From contig JAGDDC010000345.1 in NCBI GenBank assembly GCA_017958245.1, positions 1 through 12,032 on the forward strand: DNA of 12,032 bases, written 5' to 3'. Origin of the DNA: Lachnospiraceae bacterium (GTDB lineage: Bacteria > Bacillota_A > Clostridia > Lachnospirales > Lachnospiraceae). The translations under genes and the position numbers were made by a program. A model generated the notes under the pieces. The model did not search any database. It saw only the letters and a list, made by a program, of their open reading frames with translations, and was not told the origin of the DNA. This document shows positions 5,348 to 12,032 of this stretch, one piece after another (within the stretch, counting starts at the first letter, position 1; each line of letters starts with the position of its first letter).

Positions 5348-5914
5348 ATGTTTAACAGGAGATACAGAAACGAGTACAAGATAGTGACCGATGAGGCGAC
5401 CGGAAAAGAGAAGATCATATATATAGGAAGTTATTACAGGTTTGAACTGTCCGAGGAGGGAAAGAAGGCGAGGACCAGGCTCTACATCATACTTCTCGTG
5501 ATGATACTACTGCTCTTCGCGGGCGGAGCACTCATAAACAACGTCGGCAGCAGGATCATGTACGTCATGGTGCCCTATGCCATTGCGGTCTTCCCGGTGG
5601 CATATCTCACGATGGGTGTTGTCCGTACCGCCCTGGAGAGAGGCGACATGGAGCACATAGCCTACGACTGCACGGTCACGAGGATCAGAAAGTCGACCGT
5701 CGGGATCATGGCATTCATGGGTATATCATTTGCGGGCGATATGGTCCTTATCATAGGTAACAGCGAACTCGTCGATATGACAAGAGAGCTCCTTTTTGCC
5801 GCGACGACGCTCATGATCGGGGGACTGTGTTTTTATTTCAGAAAGCAGAACCTGAAATACAAATGTGTACCGGTGGAGAACAAAAGGTTACAGGAAAACG
5901 AGAAACATAATTGA
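5348..5914 (+). CDS. Four-helix integral membrane protein of unknown function
   Basis: A 188-residue protein. The first 42 residues are polar and cytoplasm-like (EYKIVTDEATGKEKIIYIGS), followed by four hydrophobic helices at about 44-64, 70-92, 116-136 and 147-164 and a charged tail ending ENEKHN. There is no signal peptide and no catalytic motif I recognise. The ATG at 5348 follows AAAGGTGAAG. The gene sits alone between a structured leader and the promoter of the transporter operon, whose -35 box overlaps its stop codon; I see no terminator after it, so read-through into the transporter genes is possible. A link to the transporter is only positional. Confidence 0.75.
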   Translation: MFNRRYRNEYKIVTDEATGKEKIIYIGSYYRFELSEEGKKARTRLYIILLVMILLLFAGGALINNVGSRIMYVMVPYAIAVFPVAYLTMGVVRTALERGDMEHIAYDCTVTRIRKSTVGIMAFMGISFAGDMVLIIGNSELVDMTRELLFAATTLMIGGLCFYFRKQNLKYKCVPVENKRLQENEKHN

Positions 5915-5939
5915 CACACTACATGGAATATGATACAAT
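5911..5939 (+). promoter_or_regulatory. Consensus sigma-A promoter of the peptide transporter operon
   Basis: TTGACA (5911-5916), an exact 17-bp spacer, then TACAAT (5934-5939) preceded by TGA as an extended -10. The -35 hexamer contains the TGA stop of the preceding gene (5912-5914). The predicted start near 5946 gives a leader of about 70 nt that ends in the strong site AGAGGAGGA (6001-6009). This is one of the best promoters in the window and fits the high expression suggested by the codon use of the downstream gene. Confidence 0.9.
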
Positions 5940-6016
5940 CGCTATGTTCGTGAGTTGGCATTTAATTTCGACTTGGGATTTTTTGTCAGCTTAAAATAAA
6001 AGAGGAGGAAAGAAAA

Positions 6017-8533
6017 ATGAGCAAAGTATCAAAGAAAGTATTAAGTTTGCTTCTTGTTATGGCACTCTGCTTAGGTCTTATGACTGCTTGCTCGAAGAGC
6101 GAAGAACAGCCCGCTGAGCCTACAGAGGCACCTACAGCTACAGAAGCTCCTGCAGCTACAGAAGCACCTACGGAAGCACCTACAGAGGCTCCCGTTGAAG
6201 AGGTTCAGGTCCCTCTCGTAGTCGGATACTCACCCTTCAGCCAGAAGTTCTCTCCCTACTATGCTGATACAGCATACGATCAGGATGTTGCAAGCATCAC
6301 TCAGCTGAGCCTTATGACAACAGACAGACTCGGCGGTATCGTTTACAACGCTATCGAGGGCGAGACTATCCCTTACAATGGAACAGCTTACACATACACA
6401 GGTATCGCAGATCTCAAGGTAGAGTATGATGCTACAGCAGATATCACAACCTACTCGGCAAAGATCCGTGATGACATCAAGTTCTCAGATGGCACACCTA
6501 TGACCGCTGACGATATCATCTTCAACTACTATGTGTTCCTTGATCCTTCTTACACAGGTTCAACAACACTTTCTTCTTATGATATCATCGGTCTCAAGGA
6601 TTACCAGACACAGACTACTTCCGAGATCTACACAAAGTACTCTGAGATCGTAAGCGCTATCTACGCTGCAGGCAGAGATCACGCTTGGTCTTCTTCAGAT
6701 TCGTGGACCGAGGAGCAGCAGACAGCTTTCTGGGCTAGACTTGATGAGGCATGGGCTGCACATTCGCAGGTTATCATTGATTACGTTATGGCTAACTACA
6801 TTGACTACGCTGATCAGGGCTATGCAGGTCCTTTCACATCAGCAGAGGTCAAGGAGACAGAAGGCCTTCAGGTAGCATTTGGTATGGCTATGTGGGGATT
6901 CGGTGAGATCTCCGAGGACGGCAAGCTCACAACCGCTGCAGGCGACGAGTTCGACCTCAAGGGCGGTGTATATCCCACAACTGCTGATTACGCAAAGGCT
7001 TCCAGCAGCAAGTACAACGGAGATCCCGTTGCTTACTATGACACAGAGACCACAGGAAACGGCGAGCCCGATGTCCTCAACACAACAGTTGACAGCTGCA
7101 TCACTGCTTTCGCAGCAGATGAGCCCGAGCTTGCAGGCGGTATCCCTAACATCTCCGGTATCAAGAAGACCGGCGACTACTCTGTAGAAGTTAAGGTTCA
7201 GGGTTACTCGGCACCCGCTGTTTACAGCATCCTTGGTATCAGCGTAGCTCCTCTTCACTACTATGGTGACGGAAACTACGATTATGACAACAACAACTTC
7301 GGACATCCCTTCGGCGATCTCTCCTGCATCGATGCAGAGAAGCAGACACATCCCGTTGGAGCAGGTCCTTACAAGTTCGTAGAGTACAAGGACAAGGTCG
7401 TTTACTTCGAGGCAAACGAGAACTACTTCAAGGGCGAGCCCAAGACGAAGTACATGCAGTTCAAGGAGATCCAGTCCGCAGAGATCGCAGCAAACGTACA
7501 GACAGGTACTGTTGACGCAGGCGAGATGACCGGTTCCAAGACTCGTTTCGAGGAAGTTCAGAGCTACAACTCGAACGGCGACGTCACAGGTGATGTTATC
7601 ACAACAAGCAAGGTTGATAACCTTGGTTACGGTTACATCGGTATCAACGCTGACACTGTAAACGTTGGCGGAGATTCTTCATCAGACGCTTCCAAGAACC
7701 TTCGTAAGGGTCTTGCAGCAGTTCTCGCTGTATACCGTGACACAGCTTACGACAGCTACTATGGTGAGGCAGCAAGCGTTATCCAGTATCCTATCAGCAA
7801 CACTTCATGGGCAGCTCCTCAGGCTACCGACGAGGGATACAAGATCGCTTACTCCGTAGACGTAGACGGAAACGACATCTACACATCAGCTCAGTCTGCT
7901 GACGAGAAGTACGCTGCAGCTATCCAGTCCTGCATCGGTTACCTCAAGGCAGCAGGTTACACATTTGATGATGCAACAGGCAAGTTCACCGCAGCTCCCG
8001 AGGGCGCAAAGCTTTCTTACGAAGCACTCATCCCCGGCGACGGAACCGGTGACCACCCTTCATTTGCAGTTTTAACAGATGCAGCAGCAGCTCTCGAGAC
8101 CATCGGTATCGAGCTCAAGATCAACGACCTCTCTGATTCAAGTATCCTTTGGGATAGACTTGATGCAGGTACACAGGAACTCTGGTGTGCTGCTTGGGGT
8201 TCAACGATCGATCCCGATATGTATCAGGTATACCACAGCTCGGGTATCGTAGGCAGAGGCGGCTCGGATTCGAACCACTACCACATTGCTGACGATCAGC
8301 TTGATGAGCTCATCGTAAAGGCTCGTGAGAGCGACGACCAGAGCTACAGGAAGTCAGTATACAAGGAGTGCCTTGATATCATCTGCGACTGGGCAGTTGA
8401 GATTCCTGCTTACCAGCGTCAGAACTGTATTATCTTCAGTACTCAGAGAATCAACATGGCTACGGTTACACCCGACATCACAACCTTCTGGGGTTGGATG
8501 AACGATATCGAGCTTCTTGAGATGAATAAGTAA
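6017..8533 (+). CDS. Oligopeptide/dipeptide ABC transporter substrate-binding lipoprotein (SBP_bac_5 family, enlarged)
   Basis: An 838-residue lipoprotein that should capture extracellular peptides and deliver them to the permeases encoded next to it. Residues 1-24 are a signal peptide ending in the lipobox LMTAC, with the lipidated Cys25. A Pro/Thr/Glu/Ala linker follows (TEAP repeats, residues 36-59). The binding domain then shows typical family-5 features: IKFSDGTPMTADDIIFNYY near 155, VGAGPYKFVEY near 447 followed by VYFEANENYFKGEPKTKYM, and LWCAAWGSTIDPDMYQVYHS near 722. E. coli OppA has 543 residues; the extra length comes partly from a segment at about 195-340 (Trp, Ala and Asp rich). 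It uses more GCT, ACA, GGT and CGT and far less AGG and GGG than its neighbours, as expected for an abundant protein. Family certain; exact ligand unknown. Confidence 0.93.
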   Translation: MSKVSKKVLSLLLVMALCLGLMTACSKSEEQPAEPTEAPTATEAPAATEAPTEAPTEAPVEEVQVPLVVGYSPFSQKFSPYYADTAYDQDVASITQLSLMTTDRLGGIVYNAIEGETIPYNGTAYTYTGIADLKVEYDATADITTYSAKIRDDIKFSDGTPMTADDIIFNYYVFLDPSYTGSTTLSSYDIIGLKDYQTQTTSEIYTKYSEIVSAIYAAGRDHAWSSSDSWTEEQQTAFWARLDEAWAAHSQVIIDYVMANYIDYADQGYAGPFTSAEVKETEGLQVAFGMAMWGFGEISEDGKLTTAAGDEFDLKGGVYPTTADYAKASSSKYNGDPVAYYDTETTGNGEPDVLNTTVDSCITAFAADEPELAGGIPNISGIKKTGDYSVEVKVQGYSAPAVYSILGISVAPLHYYGDGNYDYDNNNFGHPFGDLSCIDAEKQTHPVGAGPYKFVEYKDKVVYFEANENYFKGEPKTKYMQFKEIQSAEIAANVQTGTVDAGEMTGSKTRFEEVQSYNSNGDVTGDVITTSKVDNLGYGYIGINADTVNVGGDSSSDASKNLRKGLAAVLAVYRDTAYDSYYGEAASVIQYPISNTSWAAPQATDEGYKIAYSVDVDGNDIYTSAQSADEKYAAAIQSCIGYLKAAGYTFDDATGKFTAAPEGAKLSYEALIPGDGTGDHPSFAVLTDAAAALETIGIELKINDLSDSSILWDRLDAGTQELWCAAWGSTIDPDMYQVYHSSGIVGRGGSDSNHYHIADDQLDELIVKARESDDQSYRKSVYKECLDIICDWAVEIPAYQRQNCIIFSTQRINMATVTPDITTFWGWMNDIELLEMNK
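6122..6193 (+). repeat. TEAP-repeat linker of the lipoprotein
   Basis: Twenty-four codons (residues 36-59) carry five TEAP units, with TA and AA spacers between the first three. It is a flexible linker lifting the binding domain off the membrane. The near-identical codons make the DNA itself repetitive, so unit number may vary between strains. Confidence 0.8.
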
Positions 8534-8575
8534 TCACTGAGACAATACATATACAAGATTTATGCAGGCATCATG

Positions 8576-8602
8576 CGCTGCCCGGGGTTTTCCCGGGCAG
8601 CG
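8576..8602 (+). terminator. Stable intercistronic hairpin between binding protein and permease genes
   Basis: CGCTGCCCGGG (8576-8586) pairs perfectly with CCCGGGCAGCG (8592-8602) across a 5-nt loop. Only a poor T-rich stretch (8603-8615) follows, so it is more likely a partial terminator or mRNA 3' stabiliser than a full stop. Such elements after a binding-protein gene keep its product in excess over the membrane components. Confidence 0.7.
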
Positions 8603-8677
8603 TTGTGGTGTCTTTATAAAGGAAATAATTCACAGAAATAAACGGAGTGAACTGATGTACAAGGTAGGAGGAAGAGT

Positions 8678-9667
8678 ATGCGACGGTTTTTGATAAAACG
8701 TTTGCTTTTGGGTCTTCTGATCGTATTTTGTGGTGCGATGGTTGTATATACTGTCATCAGATGTCTTCCTTCTTCTTATGTGGAGGTCATCGCAAGGCAG
8801 CGTGCTTCAAATCCTACGAGCACAAAGACCTATCAGGAGTGGCTTGATCAGCTCAATCAGGTCTACAATCTCGATGTGGGGATCGTTCCCGGTTTCTTCA
8901 AATGGCTCGGAAACGCCATCACAGGAAACTTTGGTGAGTCATGGGAGTACGGTGTATCCGTTACCCAGAAGTTCAAGGAAGTTATCTGGTATTCTATTTA
9001 TCTGAACATTATCGCGCTTGTCGTAGAGGTGATCGTTGCTATCCCTCTCGGTATAATAGCTGCGAAGAAGCAGTACGGCAAGGCAGACTATGCCATCACG
9101 GTATTCGCCCTGATGGGTATCTCACTGCCGAGCTTTTTCCTGGCCGCGCTTCTAAAGTACGGGCTTTCCATCAAGCTTGGATGGTTCGATCTGGTCGGAG
9201 CCGTGGGCCGATATTATTCCCAGCTTGATCCATGGGGTCAGTTCTGGGACAAGGCATGGCATATGGTACTGCCATCCTTTGTACTCATGATGCTATCCAT
9301 CGGAGGCCTCATGAGGTATACGAGAACCAACATGCTCGAAGTCCTGAACGCGGATTATATCCGTACGGCGCGCGCAAAGGGTCTTCCCGAGAGGAAGGTC
9401 ATCAACAAGCACGCTTTCAGGAACACGCTTATACCGCTCGTAACATACATGAGCTACCTGCTCCCGTCCATGTTCAGCGGTTCCATGATTACGGAAACCA
9501 TGTTCCAGATCCCTGGAATTGGATATATATCTTACACTGCAGAGATCAAGGGAGACATACCTTTCGCCATGTTCTACATGGTATTCATGCTCCTTCTCAC
9601 ACAGGTCAGCCTCATACTCGCAGATATCATGTATGCGGCTGTTGATCCGCGTGTAAGGATCAACTAG
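8678..9667 (+). CDS. Peptide ABC transporter permease, OppB/DppB type
   Basis: A 329-residue membrane protein with GGAGGA 6 nt before the ATG. The N-terminal helix (about 8-28, MRRFLIKRLLLGLLIVFCGA) is followed by an extracellular segment with GNFGESW, as in OppB proteins, and then five more hydrophobic helices. The cytoplasmic EAA loop that docks the ATPase is visible at about 225-237 (ADYIRTARAKGLP), followed by FRNTLIPLVTY. The C-terminus reads DPRVRIN, the usual OppB ending. Length is normal for the family (about 305-330). It forms the translocation pore with the OppC-type protein; the stop overlaps the next gene's ribosome binding site, so the two are probably translated together. Confidence 0.93.
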   Translation: MRRFLIKRLLLGLLIVFCGAMVVYTVIRCLPSSYVEVIARQRASNPTSTKTYQEWLDQLNQVYNLDVGIVPGFFKWLGNAITGNFGESWEYGVSVTQKFKEVIWYSIYLNIIALVVEVIVAIPLGIIAAKKQYGKADYAITVFALMGISLPSFFLAALLKYGLSIKLGWFDLVGAVGRYYSQLDPWGQFWDKAWHMVLPSFVLMMLSIGGLMRYTRTNMLEVLNADYIRTARAKGLPERKVINKHAFRNTLIPLVTYMSYLLPSMFSGSMITETMFQIPGIGYISYTAEIKGDIPFAMFYMVFMLLLTQVSLILADIMYAAVDPRVRIN

Positions 9668-9675
9668 GAGGTGAC

Positions 9676-11427
9676 ATGATGGAAGAAGAAAAGAACATAA
9701 ACAATGTCACCGGTACACAGCCTGAAGACGACCATATGAAACTCGACGACGCGAGACGTGTCAAAGTCCTCTCGCCCGCCATGCTTGTCTTCAAGCGTTT
9801 CGTGAGAAACAAGCTCGCCATAACGGGCTTCATCATCATAGTAGTCATGTTCGCTTTTGCGTTCCTCGGCCCTGTTTTCTCACCCTACGGACAGTCAGAG
9901 GTGTTCAAGGGCACCGAGTACGTATCGAAGGACTATGCGACAGCGATCTTCAACAAAGAGATGCGTTTCACCGACGCCGAGGGAGAGAAGCTCTCATCGG
10001 GAGCCAAGTCGGACGCTCAGCTTGCCATATCGAAGGGCGGCACTTCATTCACATCCGCAAATGAGGATTACTATGTTGAAAAACGCGGAGAGGAGTTCTA
10101 TTCACTCTCCAAGATGACGACGATAGCAAGCGTGCTCACCACCGGAAAGCTCGCCATAATCGAGCCTGTCGAGGGTGTCACGATCGATCCTGCACTGAAC
10201 ACTGCGATAGAGACTGCAGTTGCATCGGGAGCGGAGTCATTTGAGGAGAACGGCACGGAATATACCGTTCTAAAGAGCGGCAAGAAGTTCGCGATCGCGA
10301 CGGCACAGCCCGTAGCGCTTGCGACCACACTTGTGTACGACGCTTACGACAGCGCGGACTCATCATTTGTGGGTTCATACGCTTTCAAGTACGCGTGCCT
10401 TGAGGCATACTCTCAGGGTCTCACCTCCTTTGAGGTGGACGGAAAGACCTTCAAGCTTGAGATCGACGACGAGAAGAGCCTCATATACAACGACGCAGGC
10501 AAGGAGTTCGCATCGATCTCGGATATCATCGTCGAGACGGCTGCGAGCGATATCACGCTCTCGCTTGATTTCAAGACGGCGGTAAGAGATGCGGTCTCAT
10601 CCAAGGCAAATGAGTTTACGGTTCCCGGTTCAGACCAGAAGTACATCGTAAACCGCGTCAACACGAACTACTATATAAAGACAGATACGGCGGCAGAGCT
10701 AATCAGGATGTATGAAGCTCCTTCGTCCGAGCATATACTCGGACTCGACGGAAACGGTATGGACGTGCTCACACGTCTTATGTACGGCGGCAGGGTATCC
10801 CTCCTCGTAGGTTTCGTCGTAGTTTTCATCGAGCTCTTCATAGGTATCATAGTCGGCGGTATCTCGGGTTACTTCGGCGGAGTTGTGGATACGCTCCTCA
10901 TGAGGTTCGTAGACCTCTTCAACTCGATCCCGTTCTACCCCGTAGCCATCATCCTCGGTTCCGTTATGGACAGCCTTGAGGTTTCGTCGATGGGAAGAAT
11001 CTTCTTCCTGATGATGATCCTCGGTGTTCTCGGATGGACCGGTATCGCAAGAACAGTCCGCGGCCAGATCCTCTCGCTCAGAGAGCAGGAGTTCATGGTT
11101 GCGACCGAGGCGACGGGTATCAGAGTATCCAGAAGGATATTCAAGCACCTTGTTCCCAACGTTATGCCTCTGCTCATCGTGCAGGCGACCATGGGACTCG
11201 GCGGCATCATCATAGCTGAGGCGACGCTCTCCTTCCTGGGACTCGGCGTCAAGTATCCTCTTGCTTCCTGGGGAAGCATCATCAACGCGGCCAACGACAT
11301 CCACGTTATGACCAACTACTGGTTTATCTGGATACCCGCAGGTCTCCTGATCATCATCACGGTGCTCGGGTTCAACTTCGTGGGTGACGGCTTGAGAGAC
11401 GCGTTCGATCCAAAGATGAAAAGGTAG
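9676..11427 (+). CDS. Peptide ABC transporter permease, OppC/DppC type, with large repeat-containing extracellular insertion
   Basis: A 583-residue permease where about 300 is usual. Residues 1-42 are cytoplasmic and residues 45-66 form the first membrane helix, ending at FSPYGQ as in normal OppC. The typical next segment (EHILGLDGNGMDVLTRLMYG, family consensus HxLGTDxxGRDxxSR) only begins at 352, so residues 71-347 are an insertion on the outer face. It contains four imperfect repeats of about 63 residues. After it the canonical core follows: helices from 373 on, the EAA loop at about 470-482 (EQEFMVATEATGIRV) with FKHLVPNVMPLL, and the ending GDGLRDAFDPK. AGGAGG (9666-9671) lies 4 nt before the first ATG but 7 nt before the second (9679), so the second Met may be the true start. 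Family certain; the role of the insertion is unknown. Confidence 0.93.
   Translation: MMEEEKNINNVTGTQPEDDHMKLDDARRVKVLSPAMLVFKRFVRNKLAITGFIIIVVMFAFAFLGPVFSPYGQSEVFKGTEYVSKDYATAIFNKEMRFTDAEGEKLSSGAKSDAQLAISKGGTSFTSANEDYYVEKRGEEFYSLSKMTTIASVLTTGKLAIIEPVEGVTIDPALNTAIETAVASGAESFEENGTEYTVLKSGKKFAIATAQPVALATTLVYDAYDSADSSFVGSYAFKYACLEAYSQGLTSFEVDGKTFKLEIDDEKSLIYNDAGKEFASISDIIVETAASDITLSLDFKTAVRDAVSSKANEFTVPGSDQKYIVNRVNTNYYIKTDTAAELIRMYEAPSSEHILGLDGNGMDVLTRLMYGGRVSLLVGFVVVFIELFIGIIVGGISGYFGGVVDTLLMRFVDLFNSIPFYPVAIILGSVMDSLEVSSMGRIFFLMMILGVLGWTGIARTVRGQILSLREQEFMVATEATGIRVSRRIFKHLVPNVMPLLIVQATMGLGGIIIAEATLSFLGLGVKYPLASWGSIINAANDIHVMTNYWFIWIPAGLLIIITVLGFNFVGDGLRDAFDPKMKR
9886..10716 (+). repeat. Region encoding the OppC insertion with four ~63-residue repeats
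   Basis: The repeat core is a short helix with Ala, then Gly or Lys, an SF or EF pair, a turn, and a beta-like Tyr/Phe-Val stretch. The core aromatic (Phe) falls at residues 125 (ISKGGTSFTSANEDYYVEK), 189 (ASGAESFEENGTEYTVLK), 252 (SQGLTSFEVDGKTFKLE) and 314 (SSKANEFTVPGSDQKYIV). Spacings are 64, 63 and 62 residues. The match is at protein level; the DNA copies are diverged, so the duplication is old. Confidence 0.65.
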
Positions 11428-11436
11428 GTGAAGGAA

Positions 11437-12032
11437 ATGGCAAAGAAAGACAGCGGTTATATTTCGGCCAAAGAATCCAGAGCTATTTCCAAAGCCAACC
11501 GAAAGATAACCAAGAGATATGAAAAACTCCGTGAGCGCAAGCATGTTGACGAGAGCGAGTATGTAACACAGATGAAGAACCCCGACAACGTTGTAGAGTT
11601 CGACAATCTCCACACATACTTCTTCACGGATATAGGTACCGTCAAGGCGGTAGACGGCGTGACCTTTGAAGTGCCCAAGGGCAAGACGGTCGGCGTCGTT
11701 GGAGAGAGCGGATGCGGCAAGTCTGTCACTTCCCTGTCCCTCATGCAGCTCGTTCAGCGCCCTCAGGGGCAGACTGTAGAAGGCGCGATCAGATTCGACG
11801 CCGGAGACAAGGTATACGATATAGCAAAGACTCCCACGAGAGTCATGCAGACGATCCGCGGAAGCAAGGTCTCCATGATCTTCCAGGAGCCCATGACAAG
11901 CCTCAACCCCGTGTTCCGTATAGGAATGCAGCTCGATGAGGTCCTTGAGCTCCACAACAAGGAGATGAACAAGGAGCAGAGAAAGCGCAGGAGCATCGAG
12001 ATGCTCGAGCTCGTAGGTATCGCAAACAGCGA
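11437..12032 (+). CDS. Peptide ABC transporter ATPase, OppD/DppD type, 3'-truncated by window end
   Basis: An ATG at 11437 preceded by AGGTG at 11426-11430 opens a frame of 198 codons that runs off the window. Residues 1-50 are a charged, Lys/Arg/Glu-rich extension (SKANRKITKRYEKLRERK) not usual for OppD, which normally begins a few residues before the VEFDNLHTYFFT strand found here at 53. The core follows: FTDIGTVKAVDGVTFEVPKG, Walker A GESGCGKS at 89-96, and the Q-loop IFQEPMTSLNPV with Gln150, which is characteristic of the oligopeptide/dipeptide subfamily. The signature motif, Walker B and the C-terminal Fe-S-like/Opp domain lie beyond the window. It powers import by the two permeases upstream; the gap to the OppC gene is 9 bp. 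An OppF-type partner probably follows, but cannot be seen. Confidence 0.92.
   Translation, partial: MAKKDSGYISAKESRAISKANRKITKRYEKLRERKHVDESEYVTQMKNPDNVVEFDNLHTYFFTDIGTVKAVDGVTFEVPKGKTVGVVGESGCGKSVTSLSLMQLVQRPQGQTVEGAIRFDAGDKVYDIAKTPTRVMQTIRGSKVSMIFQEPMTSLNPVFRIGMQLDEVLELHNKEMNKEQRKRRSIEMLELVGIANS

Noticed and set aside
8655..8693. A 13-codon ORF (starting MYKVGGR) with AACGGAGTGA upstream, overlapping the start of the OppB-type gene
   Set aside because: It could be a coupling leader peptide, but it is very short, its sequence just translates the permease's ribosome binding site region, and nothing else supports it.
10699..11955. Long open frame of 418 codons on the - strand across the OppC and OppD genes
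   Set aside because: It is antisense to two genes with full family motifs, has low-complexity His/Asp/Glu-rich composition and no ribosome binding site; it arises from the codon bias of the + strand genes.
1..12032. CRISPR array, insertion sequence or toxin-antitoxin pair
   Set aside because: I found no regularly spaced repeats, terminal inverted repeats, transposase motifs or recognisable toxin families.

Overview
The window looks like a chromosomal piece of an anaerobic Clostridia (Bacillota), probably Lachnospiraceae or a close relative. This rests on family-level resemblance: an Mbeg1-like (DUF2974) hydrolase, a TEAP-rich lipoprotein linker on a large oligopeptide-binding protein, strong Shine-Dalgarno sites, TTGACA/TATAAT promoters with extended -10 elements, and a tRNA gene without an encoded CCA. 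By eye the DNA is moderately GC-rich with many AGG, ATA and CTC codons. I could not run a search, so the taxonomy is an inference.

Left part (1-2469). Two overlapping + strand genes form the end of an operon: the C-terminal part of an Mbeg1-like alpha/beta hydrolase whose expected nucleophile serine is an asparagine, and a membrane-anchored endonuclease/exonuclease/phosphatase (EEP) family enzyme. A convergent - strand gene encodes a single-pass membrane protein with an exported domain that ends like a solute-binding protein. A hairpin lies between the convergent genes.

Middle (2470-5050). A tRNA-Thr(CGT) gene has its own strong promoter and a terminator, but its T-loop carries A at the normally invariant C56. 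A second strong hairpin follows, then a possible 27-codon peptide gene. Next come two translationally coupled regulators, each an XRE-type helix-turn-helix followed by a long helical region, the layout of peptide-sensing RRNPP regulators (Rgg/PlcR/PrgX). Repeats and a palindrome lie in front of the first regulator, which starts with TTG. This is the best candidate for an undescribed system: a peptide plus a tandem receptor pair.

Right part (5051-12032). A structured leader of about 110 nt, with a possible pseudoknot, precedes a four-helix membrane protein of unknown function. A consensus promoter whose -35 box overlaps that gene's stop codon then drives an oligopeptide/dipeptide ABC transporter operon. 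Its genes are an 838-residue lipoprotein substrate-binding protein, a stable intercistronic hairpin, an OppB-type permease, an OppC-type permease and an OppD-type ATPase cut by the window end. The OppC-type protein is almost twice the usual length because about 275 residues, mostly four imperfect repeats of about 63 residues, are inserted after its first membrane helix. The ATPase has an N-terminal extension of about 50 residues. The binding protein's codon choice suggests high expression. An importer for extracellular peptides downstream of putative peptide-sensing regulators is suggestive, but a functional link is not shown by the sequence.
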